Source of the DNA: Phytophthora hibernalis
Lineage: Eukaryota; Oomycota; Peronosporomycetes; Peronosporales; Peronosporaceae
Direction of reading: 5' to 3'
Assembly (NCBI GenBank): GCA_012656075.1
Contig: JAAKBF010000140.1
Location: forward strand, 1-64,000
Length of the DNA: 64,000 nucleotides
Below are positions 43,888-56,424 of the stretch, in pieces. Positions within the stretch are counted from its first letter, which is position 1. Every line of letters begins with the position of its first letter. Under the pieces are notes generated by a model, which saw only the letters and a list, made by a program, of their open reading frames with translations, was not told the origin of the DNA and made no database searches. Position numbers and translations under genes: made by a program.

Positions 43888-44343
43888 CTACGAACACAAA
43901 GAAGATATCGGCACCAGCAGTACAGCTCTATGACAAGTACAAATCTAGAGAAGGACGGCGTACCGCGTGGTTGGGTTGGATGCGAAGTAGGGAGAGCGCA
44001 CTGCGGGCGGAGGGGAGGTGATTGCTGTAACGAAAAAGCGAAGTGAGAGACTCACCGCCATGCCGCGCTGTCAAACGAACCGAGAGAGACGAATTCAGAG
44101 CCACCAGTTCGCCATGATCTTGAAAAAATGCTACTGGGCTGCAGCTTCAACGTGTTTCGCGCGTAACTTGCGCGCGAACAGGTCTTGAAGTCGAGCACTT
44201 TGTTGTTTCAAAGCGGCGTGCGTAGCTCGATACCTCGCTTCGATTCGTCAAACTCACGCTGGATTTCGCAGAAGTCCACCGCACCCACCACCTATCGATC
44301 ATAGTCAATCTTAAAGAAACAAGGCGGTTCTCAGGGGTCCTTT
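43888..44343. other. no gene recognised
   Basis: A short minus-strand frame (44147-44383) overlaps the SET relic and has no domain. Confidence 0.35.
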
Positions 44344-44893
44344 TCACTTTGAATGTCCTGTTGGCAGCACGTGTCGAAGGCATCGGCAGACGAACCGCAA
44401 GTCGTCGCCGTAGTCCACGGTGACCTCATCGCCCCATTGTATGGTCTGCGTTATTACCACGACCACGGTGATCCGTCTGTCGTTAGCAACCTCCACGAAC
44501 TTGGCCACTGGTTTCCACGAGTGGTTTACGAACCTCATCAGGCCACCCATTTTCTTGGCGTTGACCGATAATTGCACGGACCAGCTCGGTCGCTTCGGCT
44601 GCTGCTTCAGCACCAGTCGGTACCAGGTTTTTCGTGGGCATTGGGAGCTAGAAGCAATCACCTGCTCCATCTCGACGCGAAATTGTCCCAGCACTTCACC
44701 GGCGTCGATGTCCTCCGCAGCGACCACCCCCGGCGATTTCGTGCGCACGTTCTTCCCAAAACAACATCGATGGCTCCATAAACCCGTTGCCGCACAGCGC
44801 GTCGTACGGGCTGTTAGAAATGGCTCCCATGAGTGAAGTGAATTGACGGTGACGGCACGTAGTCATCGAAGTGACTGACGTTCCCGAGATCAA
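44344..44893 (-). pseudogene. SET-domain methyltransferase fragment
   Basis: In the main frame (44344-44748): GVVAAEDIDAGEVLGQFRVE (SET start), RFVNHSWKPVAKFVEV in the position of the catalytic N-H-S-C motif (Cys replaced by Trp), GDEVTVDYGDD with the conserved Tyr, then FVCRC of a post-SET region. Upstream residues lie in another frame (44696-44893). SET enzymes methylate histone or other protein lysines. The missing motif residue, the frame break and the absent pre-SET region indicate a relic. Many oomycete genomes carry repeated SET fragments. Confidence 0.65.
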
Positions 44894-46211
44894 GTGAGAT
44901 GGTAGAAAGGCAACTAGTGCGGAAGCGTGTTGTTCTATCAGTCCAAGATTTCCCTAAGCTAAACAAGTTGTCTGTAAGTGAGTTCGTATACGCCTTTTGA
45001 CAGGGTTACAAGACCAAGAACGCGACGCTGTGCACAAGAGCGCTACAGGAACGTCACTACAGAAACAAGATGTCATCCTCATCCTCATCCGACGACGCAA
45101 GAGCAAGAAGCAGAAGGGCTTCAAGATTGGCTCCTCAGGCACTCCGGTCAACTGGAACGAAGACGACTGAACCTTCTATAAGCACACTATGCTCAATGCA
45201 TTCGAGAAGAGTTTGGGTGCTAATTAATATCTGTTGCAAATCTACTGGTCAACCTGTTGTGATTGCAATTTGCTGGAAACCTGTCATCCGTGTATGGTTA
45301 TCTGTCGCAAGGAATAGGGACAGAAACCAATAGGTATATAGTACGAAAAGCCTGAAACAGATAACTAGTGGTAGGGCGTTGGGAAATCTGTTGGTTTATG
45401 TATTGCCTGTCATGATGCTGAACAATGTCATGTGCCAGTTAAGGTGCGGCAGATACAGAAAGCTTAATCTTCTACAACGCGGTTGTCGTGAGCGCGAATT
45501 ATGTCTTCAATCAACTCCGTCAGCTGATAGTATTTAGTCGATCCGTCGACAAATACAAAGCTCCACTCGTGCACGCCATCCTGCTGGGACAGCCGAACTT
45601 CACCAACAGTGTCAATACGGTCCTCGGGTTCGACTCGACCATTGACGTTGATGTCAAAAGTATACACCACGGACCACTTCAGCGATCGATAGGGATCATT
45701 TGTCAGCGTCAATGAGAGGCGTTCAACGCTGAAAAATCTGAAGTAACAGGCTCTCTACTTAGAGCACCTCTGGAAGCTCTTGGGTGACCTGGTGGACGTC
45801 TGGCAGGAATGCTCTCTTCAACAAGTTGAAGATCTAACTTCCCGGTAGACACAAAGAGGTTACGACATGCGAGCAGATCCAACCTGAATGCATAACGTCT
45901 TTGCAAGTGCACGTAAGTGCATTGCGAACGATTTCGATCTGCAGAAAGCACAAAACAAATAAAGTCAAAGAGATAAAAAGCTACTCTGTTAGTGAAGGCC
46001 TTACCTTTTCCAGCTTCCAATTCGGCGCTAAATCAAATGGCTTCATTTTTCGAGTGTTGGTGACGTGCACTGTCACGCGTTGCAACGAGAGAAATTTAAA
46101 CTTCAGATCTTTTACCGAAGTACGGCTGCCTGCCCCTCCTTCCAGTGAAAGCAAGAAGCTATTTGTTTTGTTTGTTAGTCTCGCAAATTCGTATACAACC
46201 ACGACGTAAAA
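44894..46211. other. no recognised gene
   Basis: Short frames only; 45464-45712 (minus, 82 aa: VNGRVEPEDRIDTVGEVRLS…) has no family I recognise and may be the tail of a decayed transposon protein. Confidence 0.35.
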
Positions 46212-48194
46212 TTAAATAAATACGTACGTTCGTGCACGTTGAGCAGTAACGGGGTAACCAACGAGGTTGCCACGACGCACCATGCTCATAGTTGAATTGA
46301 ATACGATCGCTGAGGGAACATCCCATTGGTATGGTTCATGAACAAAGCGATGATTGTCTGCTTGAATCAGAAACAAGTTTTGCTTTGGACTTGACTTCGC
46401 GTGGTAGAGGTCATATGGGCACACACACCTCCTAATTAAACTTTAACCATCGCGATCTACTCAGCAATAATGTTTACCTTCGCAATAATGCCTTTGCTCT
46501 CCAACAGTCAAGTTGTCCACGTCGAATATCAGAACTTTTGGTAAAACAGAGTTCAAAACTGTGATACTTGGTGATTTTAGAAAAGCTGTGACCACCTCCT
46601 TGATGACTTTGTGGTGGCTTTCAATATGCTATTGTGAAGGAAGTACACCAGGAATATTTGAGCTGTCCACACTCCATCTTTCCCATCGTGGAGTCAAATA
46701 TACACCTTCCATCCACTCTGCATAGTTTACCTCTCCACTGTCCTTCCAAAACTGGATAATCCTTTTGGCCAAAGTGCGAAACTGCAGGACAGAGCGGCTC
46801 GTATGAAGTATCCACAGCTGAGGAAGAATCGATCCCTTATAAATCGTTAAATCTACGAGGCGTTGCTTCTGCGTTCTTGCTTGTCGAAGAAGATGCTCCC
46901 AGCACGACAAAATGATGACATAAGGCCAAACGATACTGAGGGCGTTAGCAATCGCTTCTGAGTGATCAATACTACAGCAGGCAAGATTGACGTCGACAGA
47001 AAAATATCCGCGCGTACTTGATTAGAGCACGAAACATTTCTTCGTACGTTATTGAGCTTTCAGTTCGTACAAACATATAGATCCACGGCCGGAATCACTG
47101 TACATGTGTGTTTCGTTTCCATTCAACTGAAATTTCACCAGCATCGACTAGAGTCCATCCTAGAAAGTGGATTCTGTAGGTACCATCTGTAGACATGGCT
47201 AAAGAACCCTCCTGTGTCATAACTGCCCGCCGAACTTTTCTAAAGAGGGCTCGTGAAGTCCCAATGAAGGCGTCTGCTTACCTCCATTGTCAAAATAATG
47301 CTCAAAACGTTCCAGCACAATTATGTCGTCATTTTTGCGAAGTCACTCTCATCAGCGCTGTGAAATTGCTCGTACGACTGGCAGAGTTGTGGGTGAGCCC
47401 ACACGTCAATATCATTGAACTTTTCAATCTCCCAGCCGCCGTTGGCTTTCTGTTTTAGGGTAGATTTCCGGTTTTCGAGCTTGGGAACGTCTGGAACGCA
47501 CTGTAGTAGTTCGGAGTCATTTTTGTATTTGTTCAGAAGCAAATTTCGCACCCGACTTGCACCCATTCCTAGCTGAAGAACGAATCGACCTCTGGCTTAT
47601 GAATTGCCTCAATGCCTGGCTGGGTTAGCGAAACAATAGAACCCGAATGTTGGCCCTTTTGTAGAAGCTCGTATCGAGAACCCTCGTCGTAAGTCTTCAC
47701 TTTTAAACGGTGTGGGCACCCTGTGTGAGAACGACACTTGTACTCGGTTGAAGTGACCTGAGTCGATTCGTAACGATTGTTGTACGTATACACGAACTCG
47801 TTAAATTGTTCTCTAGCAACTGCAGCAGCTTCTAGTGAGTCGTATATGTCAACCGAAACGTAAGCACTGTGATTGTACTCTCTGGAAAATCTAGGTATAT
47901 GCCGGACAGAGTCGAGGATGCAACTTGAGCATCTTCACCATAGTCAAGTAGCAGAGCCCTTGACGTGCAAGGATCGTGGGCTGATTCTGAACCGCTATCG
48001 AGGTTATCACGAGCATCAGCGACCTCGTTACTTTCCCGGCCAACCCTTGCCCCCTGAGATGGATCACTCTCGACGCCAATGGTGTCTTCACTTGCAGCAC
48101 AGACCGATTCACTCGCGATACCAGTCGTGTCGTTCTCCATCGCGGACAATATTTTGTAATGACCGCCGCGCAAAAGTGGACGGTGGTTACGCAA
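46212..48194 (-). pseudogene. Mutator-like (MULE) transposase 2, heavily decayed
   Basis: The 5' part (47832-48194) is acidic. 47569-47793 holds a FLYWCH-like zinc region (YKCRSHTGCPHRLKV … GQHSGS). 47321-47566 is basic with VRNLLLNKYKN. The catalytic middle is readable near 46900-47010 (SIDHSEAIANALSIVWP, then SCWEHLLRQAR, the second Asp and the C-W-x-H helix). 46629-46910 gives VNYAEWMEGVYLTPRWERW. The first Asp and the SWIM finger were not found. Different subfamily from the MULE at 27.8-29.7 kb. Confidence 0.6.
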
Positions 48195-48600
48195 CAGCTA
48201 TACATCCTATTCTTAAAGTTGCCACGGTCACCGTAGAATCTGTGCTTGGTTACTACTGCCGAAGGCAACACGTAGACCTACTTGCGCCGACCGTGAATGT
48301 AAAATTGTGCTACTCGTTAACAGAAATTCAGATTCCACACTACTATATTTCTGTTGCAGGTTTTTGTACTATATACCTGTTGCTTACACTCCCTATTCTT
48401 CGCAACAGATAATCATCCATAGATGCCAAGTTTCCAGCATATTAGAGACATTTTGCACGCATCATTATCGTCGCTTTTCGTCAGCTTGCTAAGCTGCCAG
48501 GAAAATGTGAAGCCGAGGCAGGCAGATCTTTCGCAGCTATCCCTACAGCATTTAATCCGCACATTATATTTGACTGACCAGTAGCAAATATACCAACAAT
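48195..48600. other. no gene recognised
   Basis: Between the start of MULE 2 and a Harbinger fragment; short frames only. Confidence 0.35.
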
Positions 48601-48960
48601 GGAGGAGCTCCTCCTGCTCACACGAGAGCACAACCATGCCACCGCCGAATCCATTCAGTGCATGCTGCTGCGAGACACCGTGCAGCCCGAGCGGCCCATC
48701 ATACCCGACTTGCATTTCTGTCTATTAGAGCAGTCCAACGCGGACTGTGAGCTGCTGTTTTGATTCGATGTGAGCGGCATTCTTGCACTATGTCGTCATT
48801 TTGCTATCCCCGAGTTTGTGATCACCGACAACATGCATGCTACTATCAAACTGTCACTGCTGTTACAACCAAGGCAATCAGATTTGTTCGTACTTCGATT
48901 TAGCACCTCCCGACTTAGAGTCGTACCTACAGCAATAAAGTCTTCGCCTTCTTGATTTAT
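48601..48960 (+). pseudogene. N-terminal PIF/Harbinger-type transposase fragment
   Basis: MEELLLLTREHNHATAESIQ … PDLHFCLLEQSN, then after a stop FDVSGILALCRHFAIPEFVI with TDN. This matches the 'FRF...I..L...L.IP..' region preceding the DDE core in oomycete Harbinger transposases. The catalytic part is absent. It lies next to a Myb-like ORF on the other strand, repeating the arrangement at 41.7-43.9 kb. Confidence 0.5.
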
Positions 48961-49017
48961 TGGTCTTCTGAGCCCGAATTATAGCTAAAATACCCTCCGT
49001 TACTGCACCAACTAGCT

Positions 49018-49607
49018 TTAGCATCTGCTCACTCGCTTCCTGGTTGCTTCTTCGCGATCTTGAGCGCGCTGTTTTCCTTTTTCATCTCGGGCCGACTGGC
49101 TGTCAGTCATCTTCTTCTCCTTGAGGCTAATGAGCAGTTCCTTCAGCTCGGTTTCCTTTCTCTTCTTGGGTGGGCTTCCTTCTTCAAAACTCTCGCGGAG
49201 AGTTTCCATTGCCAGGCGTCGCGATGCCAGCGACTCCTCCTCCTCTCGTTCACGCTTACGAAGCTCGGTCTCCTTCGCAACAGCTACACGAGTAGCATGA
49301 TCGTATAGCAAAGCTACAATCTCATCTAGAATGATCGTTTTTGTTCTCATCCTCTGAAACGCCCGACAGCGTTGCTGCTTCATCTGCCTGCTCTCGATGG
49401 GCCTTCACCAGCTTGTCAAATCGAGCACACGCTGTCTTCCCGCTCAGGTTGTCACGAGGACTCGTTGGCGACAAGGGTCGATGCCAGATCGTCCCACTTC
49501 GCGAGAATACCAACGCGAGGCTGCAGAAAAGGGCGGTCGCCCAGAGCCTGCCTGAGAAGGGCTAAGTCGTCTTCGTCGATGAAATTGCGGCGTCGGCCTT
49601 CTGCCAT
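49018..49607 (-). pseudogene. Myb/SANT-like coiled-coil protein, frameshifted
   Basis: ATG 49607 begins MAEGRRRNFIDEDDLALLRQ, a common start of oomycete SANT-like DNA-binding proteins. The frame changes in 49330-49500. The last 121 codons form a charged coiled coil (KETELRKREREEEESLASRR…). Probably the partner gene of a Harbinger-type element; a free-standing host family of the same type also exists. Confidence 0.55.
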
Positions 49608-49685
49608 CCTGGAAATGAATGGAGAACGGACCCGCTGAAGTTAATTTGATACACAAAGAAATTCTGAGGAGCGTTTTCTCCACAA

Positions 49686-50600
49686 TTGATGGTTCTGCAG
49701 CGTCATATCCTCACCGCAGCGACTTTTAGCTCGTTTTTGTTCCCTTGCTGCTGTTTTTGGGAAAATGTGGAGATGGGGTCATTTGCGAAACGTCTCTATT
49801 ATAAACACAACAGATCGACAAGTAGATTTGCAACAGAAAATGTTATCCCGAAGCGTTTACTGGACCAGATCGCGCTCGGTAAGGAGACGGAGGACTCGAC
49901 ATGGGATCAAGACAAGATGGACAAGTTAAAGAAGCGACAGGCGAAGGTCATGATATCGGTCCAAGGCTCGCTGCCGATTAAGCTGGCCAAGCTGGTGATG
50001 TCCAAGAAGAGAGGCACCGACATGTGGCAACAACTGTGCTCCATCTACGAAGGGAAGAAGAACCCAGCCATGACCGCGCAGAAAGTGTATCCCCTGCCGG
50101 GCGAATTACACAGGGCTCGTCTGCTACCAAATTGCAATGTGCGAAGTCACATGTACAAGATATTCGATATCAAGGATCAACTGGAAGATCTGAAGGTGCC
50201 CGTGAATGATCTGCAGATGATCGATTTGATGCTGCGAAGTCTTACCATACAAACGTGCTACAACGAATTAAGGAGGTAGGTGTTATTTAGATCAGAGATG
50301 AGCAAGTACACATCAGAAATTGCTCGTGAAAAATTATCACTGCCGGGTCGCGTAGGAAAGACTGGGATCACAGTGCTTATGGCAACAACCAAGGCAAAAA
50401 GAAGCCCGGTAATGAAGGTGGGCCTCAGAAAGGCAGTAGAGACAGGCATCAAGTGGCGATTCGAATAAGAAAACGTCAAGTGTTGATATTGAATGCTATC
50501 AGTGTGGAGGCAAAGGGCACTGCCAGCGCAACTGCCATGATCTTCGTGGCGAAGAGAAGCCGAAATGCTCAAGCGAGGTACGTACGATAAGGTGTTAAGT
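49686..50600 (+). pseudogene. copia 1 gag with zinc knuckle
   Basis: The open frame to 50279 includes DKLKKRQAKVMISVQGSLPI, DMWQQLCSIYEGKKN and VNDLQMIDLMLRSL, the copia gag (UBN2-like) pattern. After a stop and frame change, the CCHC knuckle CYQCGGKGHCQRNC lies near 50498. The first ~45 codons are probably not original coding sequence. Confidence 0.75.
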
Positions 50601-50700
50601 CCGATGAGCAAATTGAGCAGAAATACATAGCTGGAGCACCTGAACGCGCTCGAAAGCGTGACGTTGTGGTTGGCGAAGCTGTAAAATGTGCTGTGAAGGA

Positions 50701-52317
50701 CTATGATCCGGGGTCAGTGGAATTTTGATACCGGCGCAAATGCACACATCGTGGCATGCAAGGAGTATTTCACGGTGCTGCAAAGCATGGAAGACATTGA
50801 CTGGAACCCGACGATTTCGGGGTCCGCAGATGGTGTTGGTACTCAAGCTGAGGGCTTTGGTACAATTTTGCTGGCCACAATGATTGATGAAGAGATGGTG
50901 TTTGTGTTCGTTGAGGATGTGCTGTACGTCCCTCAAGCTGGATGCAATTTATTCTCTCCTGGCTTGGCATTGAGCCAAGGGTTCAATATGTCGTGGGACC
51001 AGGATGCTAGGACTTTTGGCATGTCAAAGGATGACATCGAGGTTTATCGTACCACAGCAGAGCATCGTCATTGAACATTCAGTGCGCACAACATTGATGA
51101 AATTGTGACGAACAAGAAAAAGTCTGTCGTCAAGCAGCAGGTAGTTGCAAACTTTGCAGTAACCGATGGTGTTGAAGACATTGAAGTGTGGCACGAGCGC
51201 TTGAGCCATACATGCCCAGAGTACATCCGCTTAATGGTTGATCGGAGTATGGCCAAGGGAATCATGCTAAAGAAGCGCGGTAAGATTGACTGTGCTGACT
51301 GTCACTTCGGGAAGAAACGATGCAAGACGTACCGAAAGAAGCTCGATCGTGATATCGAGAATGTGAACGACGTTGTCTTCGCCGATTTGTTGATCCCGGA
51401 CTGCAGAATCACATGGCATATAGTCCTGTGTTAGTAGTAATGGAAGGGTATTCGCGCTTTGTGATGACGTACTTACTGAAATCACGTACGGAAGGCGAAG
51501 TAAATGCACGAATGCAGGAGTACATTGCGTGTGCGGAACGCCAACACGGAAGTCGTGTCGATCGAATAGTGACACGCCAAATTACTGGTGATGCGGAGGG
51601 CCAGTGCGACAAGTTCTTATCGACAAAGAACAAGAGTTCTGCAACGGAACTATGGAGCGGTGGTACAAGAAGAAAGGAATTGTACACATCAAGGTGGGAC
51701 CAAATGCGTCGCAGTTGAACCCTGTCGAGCGCACTCACCAAATGTTGATCGGGATGATGAAGACCATGATGCATCAGTCTGGTCTAACACCTTCATTTTG
51801 GACATATACGCTTGAGACAGCTGTCTACGTGAAGAACCGCGTGTTTTGCAAGGGTGCTGGACGCACACTTTACGAATTGATGTTTGATGCGAAGCCCGAC
51901 ATTCATCACATCAGAGCTTTTGGTTCTCTTACGTACTGTCACACGTCAAAGTCCAAGCGGAAGAAGCTGAATGTGAACTGCCGCATTGGATTCTTGATTG
52001 GGTACCGCCAAGATGTTGTAGTTTGCCAAGTTTACTTTCCTACGGAACATAAGATAGATTTTGTGTCTGATGTGAAGATCAGCGAGACAATTAAGTACAA
52101 TGACCGCTATGCAAAGGGTTTTAAGATGAAGGTTGACAAATGGCCGCAGACATTTAATGCGTTTGTCGAGCAGGTGGACAATTGTCTAGGATGTCCTCCC
52201 ACATTTAGCTTCCAGCGCTCGATACACCTTCTGATCGGCTTCAGCATCTTCCAACGTAACGTTGCTTGGTTGAGCACACATCAGGGATTCAGTGTCAAAT
52301 TCAGCATGCTGGGATGA
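50701..52317 (+). pseudogene. copia 1 protease and integrase
   Basis: The protease active site appears as FDTGANAHI near 50726. The integrase HHCC finger follows (WHERLSHT … CADCHFGKKRC, 51186-51330). The core follows in two other frames: VVMEGYSRFV (after the first Asp region), IDKEQEFCNGTMERWYKKKG (second Asp) and LNPVERTHQML (catalytic Glu, about 51720). Frame changes near 51400 and 51600. Confidence 0.8.
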
Positions 52318-52564
52318 GACATCGTCCTCATCATCGTCATCTACCACTAGATATCATTGTGGCGAGAACAAATCTAGGTGCCGACGAAGATGATGATGAT
52401 CAGCAAGATAACTCGCTGCCTGACTATGAAAGCGAGGTGCGCTTCAAGGAGCGCAAGAGGGCGGAAGTGTAGACGCCGATGAAAATGCAGACGGCGGTAG
52501 CGCAGTTAAAGAAGCTGAATTCACTGCAAGAAGTTCTGACCACGGCGATGAACATAGTTCAATC

Positions 52565-54039
52565 GTGGAAAAGGGAGCCCATGAAGCTGATGCAGAAGAC
52601 GATGTCGAGAGCGATGCCGAAGCCGAGAGTAATATCGAGGCAATTGAGGATAATGAGTCCGGTGATGAAGGCGACGATGAAGAGTCGGTGAGCCACATCA
52701 CGGAACTTGCAGTGGTCGAAGCAGATGATGGTCAAGAGCAGATTGATGATGACTATGACTATCTATTTGATGCCGCAGATGAGCAAGAAGATGATCATGG
52801 TGAGCTGGCGCTAGCAACCGATCAGGTGGTTGGGTGTCGACGTCTCCGAGACGAAGTAAACAAACGTGCACGAGAACCTAAACGTGCAAAGGTCGAATCG
52901 AAACGTGCGAGGAGAGTCACTACTCCACCACGACGACCAGGTTTGCGTGAAGCACACGAGAGGCTCGCACCAGAAAGATTTGAGGACTACCAAGTCTACT
53001 CAGCGTTCAAGGCCCTACATGCTGACCGTCGGGGCAAAGGCGGAATTCGCGTTAGTGATGTGAAAATCCCGCGCAACTAGATAGAGGTAATGCGATCCAA
53101 ATACGCAAAGCAATGACGTGAAGCCATGGATCGAGAGATGTCAGCGTTGAGCGAGAAAGAAGTGTTGAAGAAGATTCCTCGGAGTGAAATGCCAAAAAGG
53201 CAACGTGCACTGAAGACTATGCGGGTTTTTGACGTCAAACGTGACCCCTTGGTTACGTGGACACATTCCGAGCACGTATTGTCGGTAGGGGAGACAAGCA
53301 GCGTCCTGGACTGGATTACTTGGAAACCTTCTCGCCCGTTGCAAGAATGGCCACGTTTCGACTGTATGTAGCGGTGAGAGTCTTGCTGCAACTAACAATC
53401 TACCAAGGCGACATCAACACCGCCTACCTGAACGCACTGCTAGCAATCAAGCAGTACCTGGGGGAACTAGAAGGGTACCCATGTGAGGAAGATGGCATGG
53501 TGTACATGATCAACAAAGCTGTTTATGGACTTAAGCAGTCTGGCAGAGAATGGAACACAGAGGTTAATGCGTGGTTCCTCCGCTATGGATTCAAGAAATG
53601 CAGCACTGAACCCTGCCTGTATTTTTACGATTGTGACGGAGAATTCGCAATGGTTCTGCTCTACGTAGACGACATATTGTGCGCAACGAAGAACGAGGAG
53701 TTTAAGAAGAAGAAGTTCGACAAATTGAATGAGGACTACGGTATCAAGGACCAAGGAGTGTTGAACACGTACCTCGCTGTCGAAGTGGAGCACAGTGCTG
53801 GATCGATCAAGATCCACCAAACCCAGTACTGTGAACAGGTTTTGGAGAGGTTTGGCGTTAGCGATGCACACCCAAGTCGGATCCCGATGGAAACGAACTT
53901 GCGACTCGCCGTAAATGACACGGACACTGCTGCGCGCAAACAAGAGCCGCGGAACGGCAATACATTTGCTTTTCGCGAGCTCGTAGACTCATTGATGTGC
54001 CTGTCAACATGCACAAGACCCAGAGGTCCCACTCAGTAG
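52565..54039 (+). pseudogene. copia 1 reverse transcriptase, 3' truncated
   Basis: An acidic linker (52565-52800, Glu/Asp-rich) leads to the RT: YLETFSPVARMATFRLYVAV, QGDINTAYLNALL, KAVYGLKQSGREWNTEV and the catalytic LLYVDDILCA near 53665. The frame ends at ELVDSLMCLSTCTRP, the junction to RNase H, cut by the element at 54028. Confidence 0.88.
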
Positions 54040-54166
54040 GCGCATCTCTTCCTTTGAATACCCGGTATATCTGATAACGTTTATCACATAAAATTAGTTA
54101 TTTGTTAGTTCAAGATATAATCCCTCTGAAATCGCTTCATAGACCCTGCTGCACCTACTGAGAGGG
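54028..54166. mobile_element. 139-bp MITE-like inverted-repeat element
   Basis: CCCACTCAGTAGGCGCA at 54028 and its reverse complement with two mismatches ending at 54166. It interrupts the copia 1 frame. No clear target duplication. Probably a tiny foldback/MITE. Confidence 0.55.
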
Positions 54167-55517
54167 ACGTCTGTATGTATTATTCCCGACAACTGGGACA
54201 CAAGGCATGTACTACATGTATCATTGATATTATTATACATGTAGTACATGTACTGAAACGTGTTTCAATTTCAGGTTTTGATCAGGTACCAACATTGAGC
54301 GACACTGTACATGTATCCGAATATCAACGAGTATAATACTCCGCATTAGAACAACTCTTGCAATGGTTTAGCATTTCTTGAGATATGGTGGTAGAACGTC
54401 AAGGGCGATACGTTCTTGACGCCATGTGTTTGTCAAACGATGATCTTGTAGCTCATGCAAGGAATAGAACAGGGGAATAATCACGTAACTAAACGTATTT
54501 CGTCAGCCAAGCGGGTTGTCTCCTTAGCTTGTTTTCCCTCCAACGGTTTTAGGGCATGCATAATCTAAACTCCTGAGTAGTTCATATCTGTCTTGGATGA
54601 ATTGGGTCGGAAATGCGCTTTTGAAACGGCATTTTCAGATTCACTGGCCTTAATTCTAAGCGTCTGGCTGTAATTCTCTTTTGTACTGGCATACAACAGA
54701 CTATTACATGTAAAAAAGCTGGCAAGTCGTAATTAAGACTTCGGATATTTGCAAAATTCAGTTTAAATAACCGTTTTGCAAAAACATCTGCAAAGCACAC
54801 TAACAGTTCTCTGTAATTTATTTCTGAGCTAAGGAGGGAGGTGCGATTTTGCGAAACCAAATAAACTGTGTGTTGCGATTGGACACTTCGCAGTCTGTCT
54901 GATCGGATTCGGACCGGGCACGTGCGTGCTGTGGTGTTGTTGCTGAAGGCACGATCCATCTCCTACATATGTGACATTATAGCGATGTGATTGGTGGATC
55001 ATCCATGATCAACATCTTCTGATTGGCCGAGACGGCGGCAACTTGAAGCTGCGCCGTAATGGTCCAGTTTGGGGATATTGAATTTGCTCCCCCGCCCGCA
55101 TTCCTGAGCTTGTTGGTAGGACACAGGAGGATAGTTATTGATAGAAGGTTTTATCTAACTCGAACTCAATCACTTTCGGATCTCCTTCCTTCTACTCACT
55201 CGACTACCAAGCTCATTCGCAGAATGCATTCGCATTCTTGGTTACGAGCAGAGTTTCCCAATAATTACCCTATTTTACCATACAATAATGTATTTCTAGA
55301 TGTCAGCGAAACCCGCTCAATAACTTATTTCAATGGTGCCGGTGGGTGACATAATACTTAAACTTTAACTATAGAACTATTTCGAAATATGCATCATGTA
55401 TTTCAGGACTCTGATGTATGCAATAACATATTTCTTCTTCATTTGAGCGCCTCATAATTATTTATTTCATCGACTGCCTCCCATATTATTGCAATAGTAT
55501 TTTAGGAAACCCTGATT
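54167..55517. other. region between the two copia elements
   Basis: AT-rich; TACATGTA palindromes near 54235-54255; unrecognised frames at 54582-54959 (minus) and 55059-55349 (plus). The 5' LTR of copia 2 might lie here, but I could not match it to the 3' LTR start at 57878. Confidence 0.35.
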
Positions 55518-56420
55518 ATGAGCCCAAGCTACACAGACTCCGTCAAGCTCGTGGAAGACAACTACTTTCACTTGGAGTTCAACATGCGGATGAAACTGTC
55601 CCGCAAAAGGTTGCTGGCACACATCGTCAAGCCCGAGTTCGACCTCCTGAGTGATCGCTCCATGTTGGATTGGAAGACAAACGATCTGAAAGCCCTTGGT
55701 GTGATTGCGGGAGATGTGAGTCTCACATACCAAGTCCAGATTCGTGGAGCGACCTCCGCTGCTGACTCGTGGCGCCTGCTCGAGGAGCAGTTCAACCGGA
55801 ACACCCTCAAGAACCGGCTCATCGTGGCGAAGAAGTTGCACAACTTCGAGATGGAGCCCAATACTCGGTTCGCGGTTCATGTGGACCAGTTCAAGGAGTT
55901 GGTGCTGCAGATGGAGACGATTGGTGAGTCTCTAGATGAGACCTGACAGCTCGTGTTGCTGCTCGGCAGTCTGACAGATGAGTACCGGATGATCAGTACC
56001 GTACTCGAGAATACGCCGAACATGACGTTGGCGTACGCGATCCATGCTCTCTCTGGTGTTGAAGCCTCGGATGAATCGTCATCGACTCAAGAGAAGGCGT
56101 TCGCGACGAAGAAGAAGGAATACGGCAAGTGTCGATTCGCTGGGAAGTTTTTCTACTGTAAGAAGCCTGGTCACAAGGATTTTGAGTGCAACAAGAAGAA
56201 GGCCGATCAAGGACGCGGACAGTTGGCGCAGGAAGCCTCGGACTTTGCGTTCACGACTGCGAGTTCGATGAGCAAGTCGAAATGGCTTGTCGACTCTGGT
56301 GTAAGCTCGCACATGACCAGCGTCGGGGACAAGTGTGTGTCCATGAAGGAGCTGAATACGCCGGACCGCATCGTGATTGCAGACGGCACGAATATCAACG
56401 CCGTTGCAGTAGGCACCGTC
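55518..56420 (+). pseudogene. copia 2 gag-protease
   Basis: Gag: SPSYTDSVKLVEDNYFHLEF … ADSWRLLEEQFNRNTLKNRL, an in-frame TGA near 55944, then LLLGSLTDEYRMISTVLENT. Zinc knuckle remnant YCKKPGHKDFEC near 56155. Protease WLVDSGVSSHMTS near 56283. The frame stays open across the deletion into RT sequence in another register. Confidence 0.8.
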
Positions 56421-56424
56421 GGGA

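Larger units (their letters stand above)
49686..54040 (+). mobile_element. Ty1/copia retrotransposon 1, truncated
   Basis: Gag, zinc knuckle, protease, integrase and reverse transcriptase occur in the Ty1/copia order. No LTRs were found, several frame changes are present, and the element stops before RNase H, exactly where a small inverted-repeat element begins (54028). Confidence 0.88.
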
